Of a stretch of 64,000 nucleotides of DNA, positions 8,901-17,331 are shown one piece after another (the stretch's first letter is position 1; each line of letters starts with the position of its first letter). This DNA is from Sphingomonadales bacterium Ga0077557 (GTDB lineage Bacteria > Pseudomonadota > Alphaproteobacteria > Sphingomonadales > Sphingomonadaceae): positions 186,001 through 250,000 of the forward strand of contig LNFI01000008.1 of NCBI GenBank assembly GCA_001464615.1, read 5' to 3'. A model generated the notes under the pieces. That model was given only the letters and a program-made list of their open reading frames with translations, was not told where the DNA came from and searched no databases. A program made the translations under genes and the position numbers.

Positions 8901-9371
8901 ATGGCATTCGACCGCATCGATCGGCAAATTCTCGAATTGCTACAAGACGATGGCCGTATGACCAATGTTGAACTGGCCGAACGAGTCGGGTTGACGGCGC
9001 CGCCATGCCTGCGCCGCGTCCGCGCGCTTGAGGAACAAGGCGCGATCAAGGGCTATCACGCTAGCCTCGATGCGGCGACTCTCGGTTACCCAATCACTGT
9101 TTTTGCTCTGGTCAGCCTGCGCAGCCAGGCCGAGCAAGACCTGACGGCGTTCGAAGAATATGTCGACGCGATTCCCGAAATTCGCGAATGCCATATGCTG
9201 AACGGCGAGATCGATTTCATTCTGAAGATTGTCGCGACCGATTTGAAGGCGTTTCAGGATATTCTGACAACGCACCTCACCCCTGCCCCCAATGTCGCCA
9301 GCGTAAAGACATCGCTGACAATCCGCACCGCCAAGGCCCTGCCCGGCATCCCGGTGATCCCAGACGCCTAG
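8901..9371 (+). CDS. Lrp/AsnC family transcriptional regulator
   Basis: A 156-residue DNA-binding regulator. The N-terminal winged helix-turn-helix (FDRIDRQILELLQDDGRMTNVELAERVGL...LRRVRALEEQGAIKGYHA) is textbook AsnC-type, and residues ~65-145 form the RAM ligand-binding/oligomerisation domain (ITVFALVSL, IRECHMLNGEIDFILKIVATDLKAFQDIL). Such proteins form octamers and respond to amino acids, often regulating the adjacent divergent gene. Here the neighbour is the large sensor protein, with ~185 bases between them. The amino-acid effector cannot be inferred. Confidence 0.96.
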   Translation: MAFDRIDRQILELLQDDGRMTNVELAERVGLTAPPCLRRVRALEEQGAIKGYHASLDAATLGYPITVFALVSLRSQAEQDLTAFEEYVDAIPEIRECHMLNGEIDFILKIVATDLKAFQDILTTHLTPAPNVASVKTSLTIRTAKALPGIPVIPDA

Positions 9372-9380
9372 GCCCAATGC

Positions 9381-9410
9381 AAAAAGGGGGCGGCATTGCG
9401 GCCACCCCCT
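9381..9410 (-). terminator. intrinsic terminator of the TPR gene
   Basis: On the minus strand, a hairpin (AGGGGG/CCCCCT, one C-A mismatch, GGC/GCC, 6-base loop) is followed directly by five T residues. It lies 28 bases beyond the stop of the minus-strand TPR gene and also sits just after the Lrp stop. Confidence 0.8.
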
Positions 9411-9437
9411 CATTGATACTGTGGGTAAACGCGTCGA

Positions 9438-10742
9438 TCAGGACGTTGCGGGCGTCCCGCCAAGATCGAGCCATGCCAGCCAGAAGGCGGCGATCTGATC
9501 ACGCGGTTTGGCCTTAACCAGCGCAAAGGCGGCGCGGGCATTCGCGGTATCGCGCATCAGCGCATAGGCGATGCCCAACCGGGTGTTGACTTCATCCGGC
9601 TTGCTCACACCCTTGCCGAGCCCAACCTTGTATAGTTCGACCGCCTTAGCATAATTGCCCTCGCCCAGATAAGCGTCAGCGACCGCAATGGAAGCGATCC
9701 CCGTTGCCGATGCCCGGGCGCGCGCCTCACGCGGAGCGACCGGGCCATCCAGCTTGATCGCACTGGACGCCGCAGCATATAGCGCCTTATCGTCTTCACG
9801 GGTCAACGCCATCTTGCCCGACTTCGTGCCTTCGTCGAGCACGGCCTTGGCTTCCACCGGCAGACCGCTGGTATTCAAATACAGCGCATATTGGCCATAA
9901 TCGGCAAGATCGGCGAGTGCATTATTGGCGCGTAGCAGGCGGAAGAGGTCAATCTTCTGCTGCTTGTCGAGCAGATCGCTACGCTTGCCCGAGAAGCCGA
10001 AATAGATGACCAGCGTGCGCCAGTTTTTGGCGCTTGGATATTGCTTCAGCTTGTTTTGCGACCAGCGAATGAAATCATCGAATTTATCCGCCTGCGCCAG
10101 GCGCGGGATGATATAATCATACCAGGTCTCAGGCGGCTTGCGACCAGCGGCAATCTCAGCGTCGATCGCCTGCTGCATGTCGGCAGCACCGCCCATCACA
10201 TCACCACCCTCGATCCGCGCCTTGACGAGCGTGAGCTGCAAATCAGGATTGGTCTCGCCCAGATCGCGTGCCTGCTTCAACAAAACCGCCGATGCGGCAT
10301 AATTTTTTTGATCATATTGAATAAGGCCAAGCCGGAACGTGAAGCGCGCCCGATCAGTAGCAAGGGTCTTGGGATTGGCGATCAGCGCCTCAAGCGGCTT
10401 GATGAGGGCAATCTCACCCCGACGATAAGCGGCTGAATCTCCGTTGGAAGCGGCCTGAACACGATCACTTTCCAGCTGAAGCCTGAAAATCTGCGCGAAG
10501 TATATTTCGTCTTCGGATTTCGCGATCGCTTCGGCGGCGACCACAGCAGGTTCGGCTGCGGCGATGTTTTTGGCCTTTAGCGCGGTCTGCGCTTCAAGTG
10601 CTGGCTTGCGGAATTCGGCGCTGAGTACGGGGCCCTTGGGCGCCTCTTCCTTCTTCTTCGCGTCTGCGGGGGCGACGGCGACAATCGAGCTCGCGCCGAT
10701 CATCAACGCTGCAGCAAATCCTGCCTTCGAAAACGTGATCAT
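9438..10742 (-). CDS. periplasmic TPR-repeat protein
   Basis: A 434-residue exported protein with a Sec signal peptide (MITFSKAGFAAALMIGASSIVAVAPADA) and then several tetratricopeptide-like helical pairs, for example LGLIQYDQKNYAASAVLLKQA and DAYLGEGNYAKAVELYKVGL. TPR proteins scaffold protein-protein contacts, here probably in the periplasm. The ATG at 10742 has GAGGAGA 7-10 bases upstream and gives a clean signal peptide. A longer in-frame extension to 11585 runs through yaaA in antisense and was rejected. The gene is monocistronic with a strong terminator. Partner unknown. Confidence 0.88.
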   Translation of the reverse strand: MITFSKAGFAAALMIGASSIVAVAPADAKKKEEAPKGPVLSAEFRKPALEAQTALKAKNIAAAEPAVVAAEAIAKSEDEIYFAQIFRLQLESDRVQAASNGDSAAYRRGEIALIKPLEALIANPKTLATDRARFTFRLGLIQYDQKNYAASAVLLKQARDLGETNPDLQLTLVKARIEGGDVMGGAADMQQAIDAEIAAGRKPPETWYDYIIPRLAQADKFDDFIRWSQNKLKQYPSAKNWRTLVIYFGFSGKRSDLLDKQQKIDLFRLLRANNALADLADYGQYALYLNTSGLPVEAKAVLDEGTKSGKMALTREDDKALYAAASSAIKLDGPVAPREARARASATGIASIAVADAYLGEGNYAKAVELYKVGLGKGVSKPDEVNTRLGIAYALMRDTANARAAFALVKAKPRDQIAAFWLAWLDLGGTPATS

Positions 10743-10931
10743 GTAAAACTCTCCTCGAGCCGTGTTCAGCCTGCGTTGCGCCGTGCCATACCGATGGTCC
10801 CGGTCCCGCACAAGCAAACCCAATGGCTTTCCTGCTGCCCAGCGACTGAATGACGATTGAACGCGCCAATCCGCAGGGGCACCGGCGCAAAGCGCTTTGA
10901 CCAGCATCGCCCTGCCCGCTAGCAGGCGGGC

Positions 10932-11687
10932 ATGATCGCCGTCCTTTCCCCCGCCAAAACACTTGATTATGCCAGCCCCCTGCCGCCGATTGCGCCAACC
11001 CGGCCACGGTTCGACGCTGAGGCCAGCCAGTTGGCGACTGCTGCTGCCAAGCTTGGCAAGAAGCGCCTCGCGGCGCTGATGGATATTTCGGACAAACTCG
11101 CCACGCTCAATGCGGATCGCTTTGCGGGCTTTGAAGGCCAGCCCGAACGCCCGGCGCTGTTCGCCTTTGCCGGCGATGTATATACCGGTTTCGAAGCCAA
11201 GACGCTCGATCTGCCGGCGATCGAATTCGCCCAAAACCATGTCCGCATGCTCTCTGGCCTTTATGGCCTGTTGCGTCCGCTTGACGCGATGCGCCCCTAT
11301 CGGCTCGAAATGGGCACGCGCTGGGCACCCCGCCGCAAAAGCCTCTACGCCTATTGGGACACACGAATCGCCAAGGCGCTTGCTGATGACGTCGCGCAAG
11401 AAGGAACAGGCGTTGTGCTCAATCTCGCCAGCCAGGAATATTGGCATGCCGTCGCCGGCAAATTGCCCAAAACCGTCCGCGTGATCGAGGTGGAATTTCG
11501 CGAACCCGGCCCGGATGGCCCGCGCTTTGTGAGCTTCAACGCCAAGCGGGCGCGCGGGATGATGGCGCGTTGGCTGTGCGAACACCGCATCGACGCCATC
11601 GACGCGATGAAGGGCTTCGACAGCGATGGCTATCGTTTCGACGCCGAGGCAAGCGAGGGTGATCGCTGGCGCTTTAGCCGGACATGA
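10932..11687 (+). CDS. yaaA: peroxide stress protein YaaA (DUF328/UPF0246)
   Basis: A full-length 251-residue member of the YaaA family. In Escherichia coli, YaaA lowers intracellular free iron during hydrogen peroxide stress and binds DNA. Diagnostic blocks are present: MIAVLSPAKTLDY at the start, ALFAFAGDVYTGFEA, LSGLYGLLRPLDAMRPYRLEMGT, WDTRIAKAL, NLASQEYW and FVSFNAKRARGMMARW. The protein is cytoplasmic with no signal. Its last four bases overlap the start of a short-chain dehydrogenase gene (ATGA), so the two form a small operon. No OxyR-like site was identified upstream. Confidence 0.95.
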   Translation: MIAVLSPAKTLDYASPLPPIAPTRPRFDAEASQLATAAAKLGKKRLAALMDISDKLATLNADRFAGFEGQPERPALFAFAGDVYTGFEAKTLDLPAIEFAQNHVRMLSGLYGLLRPLDAMRPYRLEMGTRWAPRRKSLYAYWDTRIAKALADDVAQEGTGVVLNLASQEYWHAVAGKLPKTVRVIEVEFREPGPDGPRFVSFNAKRARGMMARWLCEHRIDAIDAMKGFDSDGYRFDAEASEGDRWRFSRT

Positions 11688-12379
11688 GCGCAGCGGTTAT
11701 CATCGGCGCAACGGGCGGGATCGGCGGCGCGATCGCGGATGCGCTGGAGGAGGAAGGCGCGTTCAAGACGGTTCACCGCTTCGCCCGATCGGGCGTTGGT
11801 GACGGGCATATCGACATTACCGATGAGACAAGCATTGCCGCTGCTGCAGCGCTTGTTGCGAAAGGCCCTTCCCCGACCTTGGTCTTTGTCGCGACCGGCA
11901 TTTTACATGACCCGGCGCACGGCCCCGAAAAGGCACTGAAGGAGCTGGACGCGACCTGGCTTGCACAGGTCTACGCCATCAACGCGATCGGCCCCGCGCT
12001 CGTCGCCAAGCATTTCCTGCCGATCATGCCCAAGGCAGGCCGCACGGTGTTCGCCGCGCTGTCGGCGCGCGTTGGCAGCATCTCAGACAATCGCCTCGGC
12101 GGCTGGCACGGCTATCGCGCATCAAAAGCCGCGCTCAACCAGCTGATCCGAACAATCGCGATCGAGGAACGCCGCCGCAATTCGAGTTCGATCGTCGTCG
12201 CGCTGCATCCGGGCACGGTGGACACCGCACTGTCGAAGCCTTTTCAAAGCAATGTCGCGCCGGGGCATCTGTTCGACGCGGGCCGCGCGGCGGTGCAGTT
12301 GCTCGACGTGCTCGATGGATTGCGCCCACCGGATAGCGGCAAACTGTTCGCGTGGGATGGGGTTGAGGTTTCGCCCTGA
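11684..12379 (+). CDS. SDR family oxidoreductase, C-factor-like
   Basis: A 231-residue short-chain dehydrogenase/reductase. The N-terminal Rossmann motif is AVIIGATGGIGGAIADAL, and the active-site Tyr-Lys occurs as YRASKAALNQLI, preceded by ALSARVGSIS with the catalytic Ser. The DITDET and FVATGILHD positions fit classical SDRs close to the CsgA/C-factor subgroup. The reaction is NAD(P)H-dependent oxidoreduction of an unidentified alcohol/carbonyl. The ATG overlaps the TGA of yaaA, so translation is likely coupled. Confidence 0.92.
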   Translation: MSAAVIIGATGGIGGAIADALEEEGAFKTVHRFARSGVGDGHIDITDETSIAAAAALVAKGPSPTLVFVATGILHDPAHGPEKALKELDATWLAQVYAINAIGPALVAKHFLPIMPKAGRTVFAALSARVGSISDNRLGGWHGYRASKAALNQLIRTIAIEERRRNSSSIVVALHPGTVDTALSKPFQSNVAPGHLFDAGRAAVQLLDVLDGLRPPDSGKLFAWDGVEVSP

Positions 12380-12393
12380 GCGCGAGCCGATTT

Positions 12394-12422
12394 GTTCGCG
12401 CGGAGGCGCAGAGGGCGCGGAG
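12394..12422 (+). repeat. 29-bp inverted repeat, left copy
   Basis: GTTCGCGCGGAGGCGCAGAG plus nine further bases forms an exact inverted match to 13857-13885. It lies 14 bases after the SDR stop. The GCGCAGAGG core resembles a dispersed intergenic repeat known from sphingomonads. Confidence 0.85.
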
Positions 12423-12776
12423 AGGACGGACGGTCGATCTGGTCGTGAGGCCCTGAATGCCGACGACCGAGATTGGTTAAATGCAATCGCTTCACCTCCA
12501 ATGTGCCCCCTCGACGGCGGGGACACAGCCTGGGAGTGTGGGGTTGGACATGCCCCGCATGTCCAAGGATCGTCCGGGGGACGATCCGGCCCCACGCTCG
12601 CCTTCGCGGGAGCACTATTGCAACATCCGCAATTGGAGACCCGGAATGGCCGACCGTGGTAGAAGGCGGACCGGCAGCTTCTAGGAAGTCCGGCCCGAAT
12701 AGCGGACGCTTCGATGTGAGGCGAGTAGTCGCATGAGTAGGTCACGCACCGAGCAAGCTCCTATGGCCCGCATGCC
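12423..12776. other. non-coding stretch with structured repeats
   Basis: No convincing gene. It contains the three-stem element listed separately (12535-12598) followed by TCGCCTTCGCGGGAGCA, which resembles the CCCGCGAAGGCGGG repeat at 58203. The remainder shows no codon bias. Confidence 0.5.
12535..12598 (+). repeat. three-stem palindromic element with complementary loops
   Basis: An outer stem (AGTGTGGGG 12535-12543 with CCCCACGCT 12590-12598, one G-T pair) closes two perfect hairpins. The first is GGACATG-CCCCG-CATGTCC (12546-12564) and the second is GGATCGTC-CGGGG-GACGATCC (12567-12587). The two 5-base loops are exact complements. This could be a REP-like mobile palindrome or a folded RNA. 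Confidence 0.65.
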
Positions 12777-12890
12777 CTAAGCCTTGCGCGCAACAATCGT
12801 GAGCCAATGCCCTTGGAGGCCATCGTTCCCGCCGCCCTTTGTTTCGCTCACGGCGACGTCGGCCCATGGTGCTGTAGCCTGGTAGACCTG
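12777..12890 (-). pseudogene. possible C-terminal remnant of a truncated gene
   Basis: On the minus strand a short frame ends in PWADVAVSETKGGGNDGLQG then HWLTIVARKA and TAG. The composition and the PWAD...GHWLTIVARK ending resemble the last residues of a class I SAM-dependent methyltransferase as I recall it. Upstream of about 12890 the frame runs into AT-rich DNA with no similarity or start, as if the 5' part had been lost where the low-GC segment begins. The assignment is tentative. Confidence 0.33.
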
Positions 12891-12989
12891 AAGTGCCTGT
12901 GTATATTAGAGATAGTTGAAATAGCGACCGAAGGAGTGTCGGAGTGTAACGACAATGTCTTCGCCTTCCAAAATCAAAAAATCATCGGA

Positions 12990-13445
12990 TCAGCCGGAAT
13001 GGTTATTACTCTTAGCTATTTTGACACTTACGGGCAATTCAATATAGTATCGCCCATCAGGGGTCTGTTTTGTAGCACAGAATGTGAGTGGAGCGGACCA
13101 GATCATTCTTCCATCTTCAATAATTGGAGCTTCAATAGGGAATTGACAATGCCGCACGCGAAAGAAAGGGCGCCATTTACCCTCACCACCTTTGGAGATT
13201 GCGAGATAGATTGGATCGATGATACGCATCACACACATTCCACCAAGTACGCCACCCATAACAATCAAACCGCCTGATACCGTGATCAAGAGAGGAAGCT
13301 CGCTTGTAAAAGGCACGTCACTGAAACGCGCAATCATTACAGGCAGAGAAATACCGATGACCACCATGATCAAACCCGCGATGACGCCAGACCGAATTTT
13401 TCGCTGATCATGGACAACTTCGATAGGGAGCTGCGTAGGAGGCAT
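12990..13445 (-). CDS. hypothetical two-helix membrane protein in low-GC island
   Basis: A 151-residue protein with two predicted transmembrane helices (SGVIAGLIMVVIGISLPVMI and the segment LLITVSGGLIVMGGVLGGMC) and a C-terminal soluble domain (RVRHCQFPIEAPIIEDGRMI). No family was recognised. ATG at 13445 is the best start, with only a weak ribosome site; a longer frame to 13649 adds residues lacking order. Codon use is more AT-rich than its neighbours, and the gene lies between the two 29-bp inverted repeats, suggesting horizontal acquisition. Confidence 0.55.
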   Translation of the reverse strand: MPPTQLPIEVVHDQRKIRSGVIAGLIMVVIGISLPVMIARFSDVPFTSELPLLITVSGGLIVMGGVLGGMCVMRIIDPIYLAISKGGEGKWRPFFRVRHCQFPIEAPIIEDGRMIWSAPLTFCATKQTPDGRYYIELPVSVKIAKSNNHSG

Positions 13446-14024
13446 CTCTGTGTATTTCCATTGTGGTTGCCGCGCTAGGCTGGCGAAAGTTTTGGAATTT
13501 GCAAGAGATATCAGTCTTTTCTCCAAGTGGGTGCTGTCAGAGCAATTTGGCAGTCGGCATACGGAGTTGCTAGCGGCTGCAGGTGGATGAAAGACCGACA
13601 CTGGGTAGGAAATAGCCAAAACCGGCTTCGCCCTTTGACCGTCTGTCAAACTACCCTATCCTCCCGAAACATGCCGGTCAGCTACCGGCACAACATTCGC
13701 CGAAAAACAGTTGGTCAGCGAACGGCGGCTTACAAGAAGCTGTGGATCGCCGCTGAACGACTGGGATTGGGCGACACCCGACTGGCAGCATTCACTGGCC
13801 CAGGTCTCAACACCCTTGGCGAAGCCGCCAACCGAAGCGCCCGATAAACACCACCCCTCCGCGCCCTCTGCGCCTCCGCGCGAACCCAATCCTTGCTCCC
13901 CCAACACACTACGCCCAGCTCCCGATCAACACCCCCCCCTCGCGCACGCGCGCACGCGTGACAAATGCGGAAGGGCGGTCTAAACCGTCACACAACAGAA
14001 ACACCCATCCGAAAGCGCCAGAAA
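13446..14024. other. intergenic region upstream of gyrA
   Basis: About 580 bases. The left part is lower-GC, without a supported gene; short frames on both strands look random. It contains the right 29-bp inverted repeat at 13857-13885 and then a C-rich stretch (CACCCCCCCCTCGCGCACGCG) just before gyrA, which should also hold the gyrA promoter. Confidence 0.45.
13857..13885 (-). repeat. 29-bp inverted repeat, right copy
   Basis: Exact reverse complement of 12394-12422. The pair encloses 1,434 bases including the low-GC membrane-protein gene. Confidence 0.85.
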
Positions 14025-16754
14025 TTGACCGACGAGACACTGCTCGCCGACCCTTCCGATATTTCCCCGATCTCGATCGTCGACGAGATGCGGTCGAGCT
14101 ATCTCGACTATGCGATGAGCGTCATCGTCGCGCGGGCGCTGCCCGATGTGCGAGATGGGTTGAAGCCCGTCCACCGCCGCATCCTTTATGCGAGCCAGGA
14201 GGGCGGCTTCGTCCCCGGCAAGCCGTACCGCAAATGCGCCAAGATCGTCGGCGACGTGATGGGCAATTACCACCCGCACGGCGACAGCTCGATCTATATG
14301 GCGCTCGCCCGACTTGCCCAGGATTGGGCGATGCGCGTGATGCTGATGGACGGCCAGGGCAATTTCGGGTCGATGGACCCCGATATGCCTGCCTCGATGC
14401 GCTACACCGAGGCGCGGCTGACCAAGGCGGCGATGATGCTGCTGAGCGATATCGACAAGGATACCGTCGATTTCGCGCCGAACTATGATGGCTCGCGCGA
14501 GGAACCGACCGTCCTCCCGGCGCGCTTCCCCAACATCCTCGTCAACGGCGCGGGCGGCATTGCGGTCGGCATGGCGACCAACATTCCGCCGCATAACCTG
14601 GGCGAAGTCATTGATGCATGTCTGGCGATGATCGACCGCTCGGTCGATGGCGGTGATCCGCTGACGATCGAAGAGCTGATGGAGATCGTCCCGGGCCCCG
14701 ATTTCCCAACGGGCGCGATCATCCTTGGCCGCACCGGTTGCCGCAATGCCTATGCCGAGGGGCGCGGATCGATCATCGTGCGCTCGCGCTACAAGATCGA
14801 GGAAGGGCGCGGCGACAAGCGCTCGATCGTCCTCACTGAAATCCCGTATCAGACCGGCAAGAACGGCCTGGTTGAAAAGATCGCCGAAGCTGCCAAGGAC
14901 AAGCGCGTCGAGGGCATCAGCGACATCCGCGACGAATCGAACCGCGAAGGCGTGCGCATCGTCATCGACCTGAAGCGCGATGCGACCCCTGAAGTGGTGC
15001 TCAACCAATTGTGGCGGCACACCCCCGCGCAATCGAGCTTCCCGGCCAATATGCTCGCGATCCGCGGCGGCCGGCCCGAAACGCTCAACCTGCGCGACAT
15101 CATCGAGGCGTTCGTTAAATTCCGCGAGGAAGTGATCACACGCCGCTCGAAATATGAGCTGCTCAAGGCCCGCGAGCGCGCGCATATCTTGCTCGGCCTC
15201 GTGATCGCGGTCACCAACATGGACGAGGTCGTCCGCATCATCCGCGGTTCCGCCAACCCCGCCATCGCCCGCGCGTCGCTGGCCGCGCGCGAATGGCCGG
15301 TGGCGGAAATCCTGCCCTATATCCGGCTGGTCGAAGCGGTCGAGGCCGAGGTGGAGGGCGATACCTACAAGCTCTCCGACTTGCAGGTCCGCGCGATCCT
15401 GGAGCTGCGGCTCCACCGGCTGACCGCGCTTGGCCGCGATGAGATTGGCGACGAGCTCAAGACGCTGGCCGAATCAATCACCGAGTTGCTTGCGATCCTG
15501 GGTGATCGCGTAAAACTCTATTCGGTGATGCGCGAGGAACTGGTCGAGGTGCGCGCGATGTTCGCCACCCCGCGCAAGACCGAAATCGCCGCCGCCGCCG
15601 ACGGGATCGAGGACGAAGACCTGATCGAGCGCGAGGAGATGGTCGTCACCGTCACCATGCAGGGCTATATCAAGCGCACCACGCTCGACACTTTCCGCGC
15701 GCAGAAGCGCGGCGGCAAGGGCCGCGCAGGGATGGCGACCAAGGACGAGGATATCGTTACCGAGCTGTTCGTCACCAGCACCCACACGCCCGTCCTGTTC
15801 TTTTCCACCCACGGCAAAGTCTACCGCATGAAGGTGTGGAAACTGCCCGAGGGCGGTCCCGCCACGCGCGGGCGGCCGATGATCAACCTGCTGCCGCTGG
15901 CGGAGGGCGAGAAGATTTCCACCGTGCTGCCTCTGCCCGAGGATGAGGCGGAATGGGGCGCGCTCCACGTGATGTTCGCGACTGCCAAGGGCAATGTGCG
16001 GCGAAATTCGATGGATGCCTTCACCAGCGTGCCGTCGAACGGCAAGATCGCGATGAAGTTCGAGGGCGAGGACGCTGACGACCGGCTGATCGGGGTGGCG
16101 TTGCTCGACGAGGCGGACGATGTGCTGCTCGCGACGCGCGCGGGCAAGGCGATCCGCTTCCCGGGCGATGACGTGCGCGAGTTCCAGAGCCGCAATTCCA
16201 CCGGCGTGCGCGGGGTGCGGCTGGCCGAAGGCGATGAAGTGATGTCGCTATCGATCCTCCACAAGGTCGGCGCATCGCCCGAGGAGCGCGAGGATTATCT
16301 GCGCTTCGCCCCGTGGAAGGGCGACAAGGACGGCAGCATCGCGATGACGCAGGCACGCTATGAAGAACTCGTCGAACGCGAGCAGTTCATCCTGACCGTC
16401 TGTGCCAATGGTTATGGCAAGCTATCGTCAGCCTATGAGTATCGCCGCACCGGGCGTGGTGGCCAGGGCATCACCAATATCGACAATATCGCGCGCAACG
16501 GCCCCGTCGTCGCCAGCTTCCCTGCGGCGAAGGGTGACCAGCTGATGCTTGTCACCGATCAAGCCAAGCTGATCCGGATGCCACTGGCCACGATGCGCGT
16601 GATCGGCCGCAATTCGGCGGGCGTAAAGCTGTTCGACGTCGGCAAGAACGAGCTGGTGGTGAGTGCGGCGAAGATTACGGACAGCGATGATGAAGACGGC
16701 GGCGAGACTGACGTGCCCAACACCAACGGACCGGCAGATTCAATCGAGCCTTGA
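14025..16754 (+). CDS. gyrA: DNA gyrase subunit A
   Basis: The A subunit of gyrase, which breaks and rejoins DNA to introduce negative supercoils together with GyrB. The breakage-reunion domain contains [28 protein letters not shown] and the active-site Tyr region [13 protein letters not shown]. The C-terminal pinwheel carries the GyrA box as QKRGGKG, which separates it from ParC. TTG at 14025 gives the canonical N-terminus [22 protein letters not shown]; the in-frame ATG at 13965 adds 20 unrelated residues. In the quinolone region the Escherichia coli Ser83 equivalent is Ser and the Asp87 equivalent is Met. The 3' end overlaps the opposite parE gene by 15 bases. Confidence 0.96.
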   Translation: MTDETLLADPSDISPISIVDEMRSSYLDYAMSVIVARALPDVRDGLKPVHRRILYASQEGGFVPGKPYRKCAKIVGDVMGNYHPHGDSSIYMALARLAQDWAMRVMLMDGQGNFGSMDPDMPASMRYTEARLTKAAMMLLSDIDKDTVDFAPNYDGSREEPTVLPARFPNILVNGAGGIAVGMATNIPPHNLGEVIDACLAMIDRSVDGGDPLTIEELMEIVPGPDFPTGAIILGRTGCRNAYAEGRGSIIVRSRYKIEEGRGDKRSIVLTEIPYQTGKNGLVEKIAEAAKDKRVEGISDIRDESNREGVRIVIDLKRDATPEVVLNQLWRHTPAQSSFPANMLAIRGGRPETLNLRDIIEAFVKFREEVITRRSKYELLKARERAHILLGLVIAVTNMDEVVRIIRGSANPAIARASLAAREWPVAEILPYIRLVEAVEAEVEGDTYKLSDLQVRAILELRLHRLTALGRDEIGDELKTLAESITELLAILGDRVKLYSVMREELVEVRAMFATPRKTEIAAAADGIEDEDLIEREEMVVTVTMQGYIKRTTLDTFRAQKRGGKGRAGMATKDEDIVTELFVTSTHTPVLFFSTHGKVYRMKVWKLPEGGPATRGRPMINLLPLAEGEKISTVLPLPEDEAEWGALHVMFATAKGNVRRNSMDAFTSVPSNGKIAMKFEGEDADDRLIGVALLDEADDVLLATRAGKAIRFPGDDVREFQSRNSTGVRGVRLAEGDEVMSLSILHKVGASPEEREDYLRFAPWKGDKDGSIAMTQARYEELVEREQFILTVCANGYGKLSSAYEYRRTGRGGQGITNIDNIARNGPVVASFPAAKGDQLMLVTDQAKLIRMPLATMRVIGRNSAGVKLFDVGKNELVVSAAKITDSDDEDGGETDVPNTNGPADSIEP

Positions 16755-17033
16755 GTCGATGTCCATGCGCTGATGCAGGATGCGGACGATCTCGATCGAG
16801 CGGTCGCGTGAGGCAAAAATGATGAGGTGCGACCCGCACGGAAACCGGCGGAGCGACGCATGCCGTTGGCTCGCTGGCTGTCCCATGCGCGGATCGGCGG
16901 CAAGGCGTGAGAACATGGCGATGATTTCGCCAGTGTAGCGTTCGGCCTGGTCCGCGCCCCAGGTCTCTTCGCTATAACTGAAGATGTCGGCGAGATCGGC
17001 GTCGGCGGCGGGACGAAGATCGATCGACCTCAC
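16740..17033 (-). CDS. parE: ParE/RelE-family toxin of type II TA system
   Basis: A 97-residue RelE-superfamily toxin. The pattern fits ParE: DLRPAADADLADIFSYSEETWG (helical hairpin), AERYTGEIIAMFSRLAADPRMGQP, LRRFPCGSHLIIFAS and IEIVRILHQRMDI. Characterised ParE proteins poison DNA gyrase. The start is GTG, and the GTGA overlap with the antitoxin stop indicates coupled translation after the antitoxin. The stop lies 15 bases inside the 3' end of gyrA on the other strand. Confidence 0.9.
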   Translation of the reverse strand: MRSIDLRPAADADLADIFSYSEETWGADQAERYTGEIIAMFSRLAADPRMGQPASQRHASLRRFPCGSHLIIFASRDRSIEIVRILHQRMDIDSRLD

Positions 17034-17287
17034 TCAGAGGTCGCCTCTCCGGCGCGCGCTGCTCGCATTCGCGCGAAAAATTCATCGGGATCGAACGGCA
17101 CCGCGGGCCCGCTGGCAAGCCCCGCATCGATGGCAGCATCAAGCTCGGCCAACTTCTTCTGCCGCGCCTCCACCAGCCGCAACCCTTCGCGAACAACTTC
17201 GCTGGTTGACCCGTAACGTCCGCTCGCCACCAGATCGGCGGTGAACTTGACCCAGTGATCGCTGAGCGCGATTGACGTGTTGCGCAT
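17030..17287 (-). CDS. parD: ParD-family antitoxin
   Basis: An 85-residue ribbon-helix-helix antitoxin. The N-terminal strand (MRNTSIALSDHWVKFTADLV) and helices (YGSTSEVVREGLRLVEARQKK) are typical of ParD/CC2985-like proteins. The acidic, flexible C-terminus (FDPDEFFARMRAARAG) should wrap the toxin. ATG at 17287 is supported by GGAGG 9 bases upstream; an upstream GTG-type extension (24 bases) is less likely. It heads the toxin operon, diverges from the DUF952 gene, and probably autoregulates from the TTACC-N7-GGTAA repeat at 17312-17328. Confidence 0.91.
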   Translation of the reverse strand: MRNTSIALSDHWVKFTADLVASGRYGSTSEVVREGLRLVEARQKKLAELDAAIDAGLASGPAVPFDPDEFFARMRAARAGEATSE

Positions 17288-17311
17288 CGTGGCATACCTC
17301 CGGCGGCTCAA

Positions 17312-17328
17312 TTACCAAGATTGGGTAA
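17312..17328. promoter_or_regulatory. candidate ParD operator
   Basis: The inverted repeat TTACC-AAGATTG-GGTAA lies in the 44-base gap between divergent parD and the DUF952 gene, just upstream of both starts. Ribbon-helix-helix antitoxins bind such palindromes. Assignment is by position only. Confidence 0.45.
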
Positions 17329-17331
17329 CGC

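Noticed and set aside
10743-11585. N-terminal extension of the TPR protein
   Set aside because: It overlaps yaaA completely in antisense, whereas the internal ATG at 10742 has a strong ribosome site and a clean signal peptide.
12807-13277. 156-codon plus-strand frame in the low-GC island
   Set aside because: It is antisense to the two-helix membrane protein, Cys/His/Trp-rich and without ordered features.
13980-15416. Long antisense frame (478 codons) opposite gyrA
   Set aside because: It is a reverse-frame shadow of a conserved gene with strong codon bias, with His/Arg-rich composition and no homologous motif.
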